DNA from: Nageia nagi
Lineage: Eukaryota > Pinophyta
Assembly: GCA_050084985.1 (NCBI GenBank)
Contig: JBITNC010000002.1
Location: 13,516,001-13,580,000, forward strand
Direction: 5' to 3'
DNA length: 64,000 nt
Made by a program: the position numbers and the translations under genes. The notes beneath the pieces are model-generated. The model was not told the origin of the DNA. It was given only the letters and a program-made list of their open reading frames with translations, and made no database searches. Numbering within the stretch: the stretch's first letter is position 1; each line of letters starts with the position of its first letter. Below are positions 1-11,040 of this stretch, one piece after another.

Positions 1-487
1 CGATGGGGGAATCAAGCCAAAATGCCATCTTTCAATTCGATGATTGATGATACCTTTGGCTATATTGTCCTATTTTGGATGAATTTGATCTATTGTAATG
101 TCCCCAAATTTGTAAAACATCCACTTTCTCTCCTCTTGGAGTGTGACATTCATGGCAAAGGAGGAGAAACCAAAAATAAATTAATTTAGGAGTATTTTAT
201 TAATATTTTGCATTTATTTCTGTAACCAAGGCTCAAGAGACCCTTGAGGCACTTACCCTTGGATTTTATTTAATTAATTTGGCTCAATTATTTGTAATTA
301 ATGCAATATTAGTCTCTCATAATGGAACATTGCATTTATGAGCCATTGATCTTGTAATTTGGCATCTCTAAGTAACCATTGTGGGATGTTGGGCTTCTTG
401 GGTCGCTAGATGATTTAATTTGTCATCCCAAGACACCAGAAGAGGGATGCTGTACTTTGGGTGATTCCAAGGTATGAGAGATCTTGT

Positions 488-495
488 TATAAAAG
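488..495 (+). promoter_or_regulatory. TATA box of the solo LTR
   Basis: TATAAAAG lies about 395 bp inside the LTR, a usual place for the U3/R promoter of a plant LTR. Transcription would start roughly 30 bp downstream and run rightward, but the LTR now has no downstream element to express. Confidence 0.6.
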
Positions 496-603
496 AAGAT
501 GGGATGCATCATTTGTGAGCATGCTTGAAGATCATCAAATTTTATCTCTTTTCGAGGGTTAGCAGCTAGTGGAGTTGCAGCTTTCTAGCTAGCTTAGTGG
601 GAG

Positions 604-870
604 AGCTTGAGCTAGTGTGGAGGAGTTCTTACCTAAGCTAGGATAGTAGCTCGAGCCAATAAGGTGGAGTTGCTAGAGTAGCTCAAGCTAGTAAGGTGGA
701 GTTATTGGAATAGTTCGAGCCAATGTGGTGGAACTATTCCATCCCTGATCCAGATCCAGCCAATGGTGTAGATCCAGATCCAGCCAGTGCGACCATATTC
801 TAGATCCAGATCTAACCTACCAAATTAGTGTGAGGAGGCACATCCTAGATCTAAACCAGCCAAATCAGTG
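604..870 (+). repeat. 32-bp and related short tandem repeats inside the solo LTR
   Basis: Copies starting with an AGCTCGAGCC-like motif begin at 648, 680 and 712, an exact 32-bp period. A further relative begins at 604. Downstream, the motif GATCCAGATCCAGCCA is duplicated (about 749-785), and a segment reading AGTGTGAGGAGGC with flanks is duplicated at about 835 and 877. The block falls in the R/U5 part of the LTR. Confidence 0.75.
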
Positions 871-1198
871 TGAGGAGGCTCATCTGGCATTAGGGAGAAG
901 AGGTTGAAGATAGGGCCAGATCATCCAAATCTACCTTGTGAGGGCAAACATCCCCCTTCTTGAGCATTTGGGTATTTTTCCTTGAGTATTATACTTGTCC
1001 ATTTGGGATGTCCCAACTCTTGAAGAATAAAATTCATTTCTGGCTCTATTTCTTATTCAATTTGTAGATCTGATTTGAATTGAGCTAGTTAGAAAAATAT
1101 AAAAATATATATAAATTCCTAAGTAGTGATATTTCAACTTGGAATATTACACTTTAACAAAAATCGCATTTTGTGAGTTTTGGGGATATTACATCTAT

Positions 1199-2379
1199 AG
1201 GAATATACAAGATAATACCCACATGGATTACATCTTTAAAATAATAATCAAAATAAGAGAAAATATGAAATCAATATAATATGATGAGTTTGAACCATTT
1301 CCTTTATGACTAATGGTTTATTGAATGCTCCAAAGAAAATTAGATTAATCATGCCCCAAAGCCTTGGAACGAAAATCATGATCATAGAAAAATTGAAAAC
1401 CTATAAATTTTGAAATAATCATGCTCATGGGAGTACCATAGCCTTGTTGAAAAATTATGAGTAGACATCTAATGCATTGATAAGATAATTTCAAGTAAAA
1501 TTGATGTGGAACATGAAGTAGATTCTATATTGTTGAAATACATAGTGGCCTTAGATTTTTATAATACCTAATTTTTGATATATAAATTTGTCTAAATTAT
1601 GTAAATGTATCATTTATATATTTAGCATGTTGTGAACATAGTACTTAGAATTTTCAAAATACCTTTTGCAATTTGAGATATAAAATTCATCAATTAGAAG
1701 TTTGTAGAATTTTCAATGAATAACCATGCCAAAATATAATAGAAATTAATACAAAATTTGGGAAATAAATACTCTAAATAATTAATGATTTATGGTGTGA
1801 CCATTTTGAATGCAACAAAATTAGTTTTGCAAAAATTTATAGATATTAAATATTATAATTTAAAGTATTTGATAAAATTAAAAATTGAAACTTCATATGA
1901 AAAATCATAAATTCATAAAAAGGGTATCTATTATGCCCTAGGTTTGGAAAACTAGGGTGTTTGTACACCCAAGAAAGATAAAATAATGAGTCATTTTTAC
2001 TTTCCCCTATCACTCACCTATTCTTCTTACCTAGTACCTAGCTTGTCTATGTGGAAATTTAAGGCTGAGTTGGCACAATCCGAATTAGTTTTCATCATAG
2101 AATCAACCATCTTAATCACTTCCATCTGCTTGGCTTTTTATTTTTCTCAATTTTCATGGCTAAAAATAGGCAGCTATGTTAGAGGTAGGTCAAAATTATC
2201 TTAGCATGTTGACAAGAGAAAAAAGTTGATCTCCTCCACACTCTCTCAACAAACCATGTGGTAAGTTGACCTCATTCCCTTTTATCTCACATTTTTGCAA
2301 ATAATTTGTCCATATTCCCTAATCCATATAAAATGATGGTGCATAATAAATTTTTTTAATGTATATTTGAAAGAAGCTG
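1199..2379. other. AT-rich spacer, no gene recognised
   Basis: Only short chance reading frames are seen, including a 72-codon frame at 1986-2204 with no recognisable domain. No LTR pair, tandem repeat or RNA gene was found here. Confidence 0.5.
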
Positions 2380-3220
2380 ATCAATGATAGACCTATGAAT
2401 TTAGATGTGTTGGATAGGGTATATGAGTGGATCATGCCAAATGATTAGAATGTATTACTTAAGGTTTTAGGCTATATGATTTGGTACTAATTGTGGGGCA
2501 CATACAACTTGATTTTCCTCTTATAACCATACTCATTGAGAGATGGGAGTCTGATTCCAACACCTTTCACCTATTGATACAATAAATGACCATTACATTG
2601 TTGGATATATACCAAATACAGAGATTTCTTATTCTTGAGAGATTAATCGAGGATGCCACTATCAAGGGGTAGCAATAGTTAGATGAGCTCTCCTACTAGC
2701 TTAGTAGAAATCATGATTATGACTAGGACAAGTGGGAAGCATATCTTCACATATTATGCCAATTTGATCCACATGGTCATAACCTATGATTATTGGTTAC
2801 CTCTCTTATTATTTTATTCTTGTGTCCAAACAAGAATAGATCCATATTCTCATGCACATTTATTTGAATAGTTTAGGAGATTTATGTGAGGGGGACTATT
2901 TTTTCCTAGTCTTCATGCATTGTAGCCTATTTGTATTAGAATTTGCATCACATTATTATTATGGGAAAATCCAATGTGATCATAGCTTATGTTAAACTAT
3001 TATAGGTGTATGAATATAAGCATATAGTTGTGTTTAGGCTTGTTGGGCTAGAGAGAGTGCAATTAGATAAGATGGATCCAACCATCACCTACTAGAAATT
3101 AGAGGTGAAATACCATCGAGCACCCATGGAGATATATATGAGGAGGCATGATGTGGATGCCTTGCATCTAAAGGATATCATATGGGTCAATAGAAATGAC
3201 ATACATGCTATGAAAATAAT
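2380..3220 (+). pseudogene. Plant mobile domain (PMD) fragment, decayed
   Basis: One plus-strand frame from about 2470 to 2668 reads L-I-T-I-L-I-E-R-W, then N-T-F-H-L, then M-T-I-T-L-L-D, then a glycine-terminated loop. This is the signature opening of the plant mobile domain (aminotransferase-like; LITALVERWRPETHTF...EMTITLQDV in family members), interrupted by one in-frame TAA where family members have a conserved Glu. About 500 bp downstream a block with R-R-H-D-V-D-A-L and D-I-I-W-V (about 3145-3190) resembles the end of the same domain. The middle is scrambled by frameshifts and stops. PMD proteins occur as host genes (MAIL/MAIN type) and as cargo in plant transposons; which of these this was cannot be decided. 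No terminal repeats were found around it. Confidence 0.6.
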
Positions 3221-3930
3221 AAAAATTTAAAGAGAAATATATAAAGAAAACATAAAATTGTGCTAAAAAAACTATTTTTGCAAACCAAAAACATTAAAAA
3301 GAAAATAAAAGATAGAGAAAGGAAAAGTTAAAAAAATAAACACAAAAAAAAATAAATAATATAAAGTTATTTTAGTCAATGATATGATAAACTTGGGTGG
3401 GATTTGTAGCCCATATACATTTGAAAGAAGAAAGAAAAAATAGGCACCTTATTATTATGTGAACAAATATGTGAAAACTATGATAACAGTCAAGGAAAAT
3501 ATTCCCACTATGAGTCTTGAGAGATTTTCCAATGATAATTTGGAAACTACTTCTCTTTGCAGTATTATGAGACTGACATGACCCTATAGACTTGAAATGG
3601 TTACAAATAAGATTTAAAAGAATCACAAGTACTTACCATTCCAATTTATCCTTTGGGTTCATATAGATGATCTTGAGGAACTAGGTTTTTGTATTGAATA
3701 TTGGAATCTTGGCAATGTTGAGAAATCTTGTATGCTCTAGCTGTGTTATTTCCTCAACTTCAAGTATATCCAAGTTATTATTCACTTTTACCTTGGCCTT
3801 TGAAAACTTTTCATTATGGATGTAGGACATCAATTCCCTAATCCTTTTTACTTTATTAGCAACTAACAAGAAATAGTACCCATAGAATCGATGAATGGAT
3901 CATCATTATTTCACCCAACTATGGCCTTAT
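3221..3930. other. AT-rich spacer between PMD fragment and element A
   Basis: The stretch is rich in A runs (3290-3365) and has two small minus-strand frames (3372-3626, 3681-3869) with no recognisable motif. Its last five bases, TAAAT at 3931-3935, are the left target duplication of element A. Confidence 0.5.
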
Positions 3931-4739
3931 TAAATTGATGAGTGGCAATACATCATTTAATTTATCAAATCCAAGGTAGGTTTCCTAAGGTTATATGAAG
4001 CTAATACTTTGTTTTAAATATTACAATTTAATGGAAATATCATAATTTAACTGAAATAGACTAGAAATAAACTCAAAAAAATATACATGCAATACTATAA
4101 CTTCATACTTAAAAAATATGCACACTTATATCATAAAGTAAATTTACCAAACTCAAATGCTGAATTGAAGTAAAACAAGTATTAGAGACTGCTTTCAGTT
4201 AGAGTGGGCCCTCCTCCTTTCAATAGAGCTCAGGAACACAACATTAGAATATAAAACTAAAACTTGTTTTTGTATTATCTTTTTTTCACATATTGGTGTA
4301 CATACTTTAAAAAATTGAAATATAACTATGTTTTCAAAATAACAGATGCTAGCTTTTTCATGATTGGAGAAAGCTTATTTATTTCTAAGATACTAATAAA
4401 ATCAATAAATCCTAATTAATTATATCCTATACATCACAAGTTTATTTCAAATATAGCTCTTCCTAATCTATTATTTTGAAGACACATGTGTAAAAAGGAT
4501 CAAGTCAACATTTAGTTTATTATAAACACTTCAGATTTGGTCAATCCTTAATGACAGTTTGAATTTATCTTGTGCTTATTCTTCTATTGTTTGCTTCCTC
4601 CTAGATCATTGATTAACTCTTAGAATGTTATCTAAATTTAGGTAGAGTTTATTCTATAATTCTAGAGTTGACTACAAAGTAACTATAACACAAGTGGTAG
4701 GATTCTTTTGAAGCTTATTGTATCCTATTTCTAAATCTC

Positions 4740-4915
4740 ATTATTAAGATTCTAAATCTAATCATTTTGGACCTTGTTGTTAGGATTCTAAAGCTAATAA
4801 TTTTGGAGCTCAATTTTGAATCCAATCATTCTAGAGCTCAATTATAAAGTTGAACATTTTTGGAGCTAAATTTTGAAGCTAATAATTCTGGAGTTCAATT
4901 CTAAAGTTGACTCTT
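4740..4915. repeat. 28-30-bp minisatellite inside the LTR of element A (left copy)
   Basis: About five degenerate units of the form TCTAAAGCTAATCATTTTGG followed by AGCTCAAT occur, with anchors at 4765, 4801, 4830, 4857 and 4887. The same array is at 26085-26228 in the other LTR, so it predates insertion of the element. Confidence 0.75.
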
Positions 4916-5107
4916 ACCTTAATATGTTGATCATTACTTGTTGTAAAATACAGACATTTATGCACTCACAAATAATAAGTCACACTAATAATACATAAAT
5001 AATGGAAACATAAACAAACATGCATTTAATTTCAAATATAACAGTTAAATAAGTTAAAATATAGTAAAAGAGTTCTACAATATTCCAAATATCTTAAATA
5101 CATTCAT

Positions 5108-6538
5108 AGTAAATTTTAAGAACCCTCCTCTAAAAGTGACATATAAATCCCTAGCGAATCTACTTGAAACTTGATTGGAAATGGTGGCTAAATTAATTAG
5201 AAAATAATTTACTATGTAAATTGGTAGGAAAATTTTATACAATTTTTTTAAAAAATATGTAAAAATTGGCAAAACATTTTGCAAATCATTTGGAACTTGC
5301 TGCATATCAAAATGGATGTAAATGTTGTTCATTTACCTTTTATAAATGCACTTTGGTTATATATTACTTGTATAAATGTAATTTATTTATATTTTTTCAT
5401 TGTAAATAATTTTACATACTCTAGGGTAAATATAGTTTTTTTAGACCTATTAGGATGTGAACACTTCATTTATATATTAATGGTGTAAACATAGTTCATT
5501 AATCCATTTTTTATTATATAGAGTTTTACATGTTTGGGTGTAAATGTAGTTTGTTTAAACTAGTTTGGAAGTAAACATTGCTTGTTTATGTTGTGTAAGT
5601 ACATTTAGTTTATACATGGATATTTGGAATAGTGGTAGATTTGGAGGATCTAGAGTAGATCAAAATGGAGATTTTGGACTAGATGTAATGAGGGAGGTTC
5701 ATTACTAGTTGTAGAACCTGACCATTCACACATGTTGTATATAAAATGGATGTAAAAGTTATTTATTTACTTTATGTAAACCCATTTATTTTATACATTG
5801 TTAGTGTAAAGTAGTTATTTTACCCATTTTTTATTATAAATAATTTTGCAAGTTCAGGTTCATTTAGACGAATTTGGCTATACATGTTATTCATTTACTT
5901 TATATAAATATATTTCATTTATACATTAATGGTGTAAATGTAGTTCACTTATCCATGTTTTTGTTATAAAATATTTTTGCATGTTTGAGTATAAGACACA
6001 TTTAGTTTATATATGGAGGTTTCAGATTGATGGTAGATTTAAAGGATCTAAATCTAATGGAAGAATGGAGCTTTTGAATTAAATGCAATGAGGGAGATTC
6101 TAGACTAGTTATAGGACCTGAATGACTAAACTTATTATGGATTAAAATGTTACAAATTAGTTACAATCTTAGAAAAACTTATGACTAAGAAAATATTGAT
6201 ATTCTATTGGATCAAAAAATAGGTGTAAATTTTTTAGTGATGGACCAATGGTATGGTATGGGATATTATATCGCTATTTTGGGTGAGATTAATTATTATT
6301 TTTTAATTTCAAGGATAAAGTACATCGAATAAGATTAAAATAAAAGGCTAATATATTTTAAAATATTAAAAATACTTGTAGAACTATTAGCTATGATGAT
6401 CAATTTTTTTTTTAAATTTATCAAGTTTTGGCATTAATATGGGAATGACTGTGTATTATATTAGCTAAATTAGAAATTAGGAATCCTAAATTATAGCCAT
6501 AATTAGCCAAATAGCCCACTAAATTTTTTCATAAAAAT
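5108..6538. mobile_element. 1.43-kb insertion in the left LTR of element A, type unknown
   Basis: The insert is defined by comparison with the uninterrupted LTR at 25286-26461. It is flanked by ATTCAT at 5102-5107 and 6539-6544. The duplication can be stretched to 9 bp with two mismatches, which would suit a Mutator-like element, but I see no convincing terminal inverted repeats and no transposase. Inside are two diverged direct copies of a unit of roughly 430 bp: the segment near 5311 recurs near 5747, and the segment near 5630 recurs near 6030. It is best described as a non-autonomous insertion. Confidence 0.6.
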
Positions 6539-6583
6539 ATTCATTTAATCTTGATAAAATTGAAGTATTTTATTACCTCATCA

Positions 6584-6594
6584 TCCTCCCCAAC
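6584..6594 (-). promoter_or_regulatory. Polypurine tract of element A
   Basis: On the minus strand GTTGGGGAGGA directly precedes the 3' LTR start TGATGAGG, as required for priming of plus-strand DNA synthesis during reverse transcription. Confidence 0.7.
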
Positions 6595-6599
6595 TTTGA

Positions 6600-8330
6600 A
6601 TATTTTTGCATTTGAAGTAATCAAAATTCATTCAGTTCAAAAACCACCCTATTCAATACTCTTCATCATCACTGAGTGGAATTGCACTATCAGGATCATT
6701 AAAAATATTTATGAGTTAATTTAGAACATATGGTTGTATTGATTCAATAATATGATCATGCATACTAAGAGGTAATCTTTTTCCTTGGCCAAACCAATCA
6801 GGTTGATTGTATGGATACCATAATACTCTAGTAACTTTAACCTCTATCAACCATGTCTTGAAACTCAATTCATCTAAATACTATAATTATATCAAGGATG
6901 AATTTGGATATAGAATCATAAGGGGTTTGAAATGTTGGCCACTCTATTCTAAAGGTTTTCCACTAATATAGTTGATTAATACTTCAATTCTCTTCTTGCT
7001 ACAAAGTAGTTTTATTAGATTTACTTTTTCCATCTCCTTGTGTTTATTTGTTTGAGTGTTCTACCTACTTGTACAACATTGTAAATCCTACTCAAAGTTT
7101 TTATTAATATTATGCTAGCATTCTTGCAAGCAAATATGAAGCATAGCTTTATAATGGTCTATATTGTTTCCCCTTAAGAGGGCCATTTTGAAGTGTGAAT
7201 ATGCTATTTCATAATATATAGGTTGCTTCCTAACAAAGAAGCTATCCTAAAAGGTTTTCTATTGAATTTTCTCTACATCATTTACCCATTTAATATATTT
7301 TAGTAGGAATGAAAAAAATGCCTATAGTTGAATATCTCCAATATAAAAACTAGAAAAGAAGATAGTATTGTCACTCAAAATGAAATCATGCATATAAAAC
7401 TCACATAACATATATTTTTCTTCTTATTTTGATTCAAAATACATTTTAAGAAATTTCTTAGGATCATGAATGTCATAAGGAAAATCTTATCTTATTCTAC
7501 TTATGAGTTCATAAATTGTTCTTTCAAATACATATTGTATAAAAAATAAGGTTGTCTCAACTGTAAGATTTCATCAAATATAGTATAGAGATCTATGATA
7601 ACTTTCTTGATTAATCCCATGTTTTAATTTTTCTTTTCTAAGAGTATTTATTTCTACAAAATGCTACTCTTTGTTTCTTTTTTAGTTTCTTCTATATTGT
7701 GTCTAATTATTTTGTAAGTTATGTAATCCGAAGCTTCAAATTTTTAATATCCTTATGTTAATCTTGAAGAGTTTGTGTAACTTGCTGAATAATATTATTT
7801 TTTTCTTCCATATTTGTTTAATTTATTCTAATGTTGTGAAGTTGAATACCTAACTCATCAATTGCACTTTATTTTCCTCTTAGTTCAACATTTATAACAA
7901 TTAAATTTGAGCATTGATTTACAAGAATTTTATTTTTAGTTTTTCAATTAAATATTTTCATATCCTAATTTTGAATTTATTTATTCCAAAAGATACAATT
8001 TGGATATGAGTAGTCGAATGCTTGTATCTCCTTGATTTGACATCTTAGTGGTTGCATCTATGATCAATTGTATAGAATTTGGCTTAGTAGTATCTTTTAG
8101 TAATAGACTTTCTGAAGGAATGATAGTATCTTTCTCTTTCTCATTGGACTAATCCATCTAAATTTCTTGATTGTGATCCATTCCTTCTTCTTCACTTTTT
8201 GAAGCCACAAGTTGATCTAGTGTTTCTATAGTTGTGTAATATCTTGAATCTTTCTCTTTTGAAGCATCATTCCAACATTGTTTCTTGTTTGGTGGAGTTA
8301 ATGTTTGAAAAGATTTTTTTCTCTTAGTCA
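6600..8330 (-). pseudogene. Unidentified decayed reading frame between integrase and 3' LTR of element A
   Basis: Read on the minus strand from about 8330, a coherent but stop-interrupted protein can be followed: a basic start (T-K-R-K-K-S-F), an acidic and polar stretch with D-Q-L-V-A-S-K-S-E-E-E, then a coiled-coil-like stretch rich in I, L, N, Q and K (about 7680-7850). Much further on there is a better-kept piece with W-Y-P-Y-N-Q-P-D-W-F-G and L-P-L-S-M-H-D-H-I-I-E-S-I (about 6725-6815), ending with P-L-S-D-D-E-E near 6655. The position between integrase and 3' LTR is where Athila-type elements carry an env-like gene. I see no clear signal peptide or transmembrane segment and do not recognise the family, so env-like is only a positional guess. 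Confidence 0.4.
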
Positions 8331-9640
8331 TGTTGACCTTCTTCTAAAAATAAATGAGAATTTGGGCATTTCATCATTACTTAATTCCAATACAATGTGT
8401 GTTTTAGGGGTTTTCAACACTTTAGACTATTTTTCTACATTTTTTTTATCTTATCCTTGTTATGGTGTTGTCAGTTCTTTAGAAACAACCCCTTAAGATT
8501 ATAATTATTCTACCATTACAAGTATTTTTGAAATATCTTCACTAGATTTATCCTTTTATGAAGATTTTGGGATATCTTTAGGTAATTCATTAGGGTTGGT
8601 GCTTAGGGATCCTACCAAAACTTTAAGAACATAAGTGCATACCACTCTTCAATGCTTCTCATCACCTTACTTTCAATTTTTCTAACCCTAAAAATGCGAT
8701 CCACATGAGTATATCAATGTTGTTAGCAACCAAAATCCATATGGTAAGATTGGTAGAGTCTAGAATAACCAACCCTAATCAATTATCTGGTGTTCACTCC
8801 TCAATGCTCATCCTATTGAGAAGATGCCTCAAAGGTGACCTCACCATTCCTATTCCACATCCCATGTGCAACAACCTTTCTAGTCACAATGTAGTGGTTT
8901 TCTACTTGAGGTCCATAACACCCAAGAGATCGCACTTCCACTAAGTTAGCATTGTCACCTGATGATAACTCTTTGATTCATAGGCATAGGTAGATTGTCC
9001 TAGGAAATCATCCATATGAATGAGTAACATCATCACCTATGGAACAGTCATCATACTCCTATATGCTAACTGTAAGTAGTATAACTATGAGTTACCCACA
9101 CTCGGTAATCATAGTTTTATCGATTGCTACCCTCATATGACATCCTATCGAGGATATGGGACACTAGCCTGCCCATAACTATCAGCTAGGCCTACCATGG
9201 AATTTAGCATCCCTATGCCCATAACTTGTGGAACAATGGGTATTAGGTTCACAATACCTTGAGAGTATAATAAATTTCATTAATAAACATGTCTATCAAA
9301 CCCAAAAGCAATAACTCATCAAACATAATAAGGAAGTAATTTGAGAAAGCTCAATCATGACCTTAAAAATCAATTCTTTTAAAAGCATTTAGATGACCTT
9401 AAAGGTCCTATTTATGAATGTCCACATAAAAATCATAATTTTAAATACTATTCACATATTCTCTCATTCCATGATGTCATAAATATATTAAAGTATTTCT
9501 AAAATTATTAATATGATTTGGGAAGAATTTCAACCATGTTTTCAATTTATTAGTTTCCTAAGAATAATTCTTCTCTCCTTTATATGATTCTTATTGGTGA
9601 TAAGATGACTAGTTGAAATCTTTACTAGTAAATAAAAGAG
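8331..9640. other. Interior of element A without recognisable genes
   Basis: A plus-strand frame at 8705-8944 (79 codons) has no known motif. The stretch 8960-9260 is less AT-rich than its surroundings, but I could not match it to another part of the window. It may belong to a further insertion that also carries the PPR fragment. Confidence 0.4.
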
Positions 9641-9739
9641 TTTATAAGGCATTGTTAAACTTATTACTTATCACATTTGTAGCCTTATATTCCAAATTAA
9701 ACCTATGATTTGCTTTGCAATGTGCCTCATTGAAATATA

Positions 9740-11040
9740 GTTTTAGATATTGCACAATTTGGACAAGATTAATACGTTGGGAGGATCTTTTGATAAAATG
9801 TCTTCTAGGAATGTAGAATTTATGGATCCAAAAAGGAATATCTTGAAAAGATTGATGAATCATTTATCAAAATGCCCATCGTATTTCTATAATAAAAACC
9901 AAATGGATTCATTGAAGGCATTTATAATTTATTTACAAAGACGACTCTATTGAAAGAGGCTATGAAAAATACTCCATCAATTGCCAAAACAAATATGCTG
10001 AAGGAAATTTGATTTGATTAACATAATGTTTCTATCTAATACTGAGGAATTGTTTGATAAAAGGCTGCCTGAAATCTACAAATTATTAGAATGTTATTAT
10101 ACACCTGAATATGATCAAAATGTATTTGCTATAAAGACCCTTGAAATGTTTGACAAAAATGCCTAATGATTTTCAATCTCGGAGAATTTAGTGATTGCAG
10201 GATATGCGCAAACATATAGGGTCCTGAATATTTCTACAAAATGTCTAACAAGATACAGTCTCGAAGAATGTATTGATTGCAGGATAGAATGCCTAATCAA
10301 AATATAATCTTATGGAATGCATAGGATCTGCACAATACGGATATGTTGTAAGCACCTAGGATTTGTTTGACAGTAAGCTTTATCAAAGGAAAACTCTTTC
10401 ATTGCAATGATAATAGGATAGAATCAAGATGTAGTCTCATGTGATACAATGGTGGCAAGATATGGGTAAAACAAATGGGTTTTCAGAAAATCCATTAAGA
10501 CATTCAAGCAAAATCACGTATAAAGTCAAACTCTACGACTTCTGTGAGCATTCCTTCACAATGAACAATCACGCAACATTCAAGCAGATGCAATTGTCCA
10601 CTGTAAAGCTAACCTCGGCAATCCTTCTTCCAAAAGGGGGGCCACCATGCAAAGCATGACAGAGTATGTATAAAATAGATCATAAAAAGGGCTTGGCAAT
10701 GAGTAGATGTAGAGTAAGCTGAACTTTGTAACCTCTACTAGCATTCTACCAAGTGGAATACAATGTAGTAGGATATGCTCAAAAATAGGTTGTTCTGAAA
10801 AGGCTACATAGAAATTTAAATAGATTGGGACTGTTAGTTGTAAAGTTGAACTTTGAAACCTCTATGCGCATTCTTCCAACAGTCTCGTAGAATGCAATGG
10901 TCATAGGATTTGCACAGAATGGGTTTTCAAAGAGGCATTTTAAGCAGATGTGACTGGCAAGTGAAAAGATAATCTCTGAACCCTCTGTCCGCATTCAGTC
11001 TCATAGAATACAATGATCATAGGGTAGGCACAAATAGGCT
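9740..11040 (+). pseudogene. PPR (pentatricopeptide repeat, PLS class) pseudogene
   Basis: Several PPR phrases can be read on the plus strand in changing frames: F-D-K-M-S-S-R-N-V near 9791, V-I-A-G-Y-A-Q near 10192, F-K-Q-M-Q-L-S-T-V-K near 10575, V-G-Y-A-Q near 10769, and N-A-M-V-I-G-F-A-Q-N-G followed by F-K-Q-M near 10895-10950. These correspond to the S-W-N-A-M-I-A-G-Y-A-Q-N-G and F-x-Q-M-Q-L-x-G-V-K-P parts of PLS-type repeats. Such proteins normally bind organellar RNA in mitochondria or plastids. Frameshifts and stops throughout rule out function. It lies antisense to the enclosing retrotransposon A, so it is an insertion or a captured gene. No poly-A tail or duplication was identified. 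Confidence 0.65.

Larger units (their letters stand above)
94..1193 (+). mobile_element. Solo LTR of an LTR retrotransposon (1,100 bp)
   Basis: The segment begins TGTAATGTCCCC and ends GGGGATATTACA, an 11-of-12 inverted terminal pair with canonical TG...CA ends. It is flanked by the perfect 5-bp duplication TCTAT at 89-93 and 1194-1198, which marks integrase-mediated insertion. There is no second LTR, primer-binding site or internal coding sequence next to it, so this is a solo LTR left by recombination between two LTRs. A TATAAAAG box at 488-495 sets the orientation as plus. Short tandem repeats lie downstream of the TATA box. Family membership (gypsy or copia) cannot be told from the LTR alone. 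The boundaries are directly visible; the recombination origin is inference. Confidence 0.9.
3936..6583 (-). repeat. 3' LTR of element A, split by an insertion
   Basis: Segments 3936-5107 and 6539-6583 align with the intact LTR at 25286-26461, apart from many point differences. For example, the stretch starting CAATACATCATTTAATTT is shared at 3945 and 25295. The alignment stops at 5107 and resumes at 6539 after 1.43 kb of unrelated DNA. The LTR ends CTCATCA and is followed by a polypurine tract read on the minus strand. Confidence 0.85.

Noticed and set aside
6519-6528. CACTAAATTT near the right end of the insertion in element A's LTR, as a CACTA transposon end
   Set aside because: No matching TAGTG-type end at the other side, wrong internal position and a 6- or 9-bp rather than 3-bp duplication.
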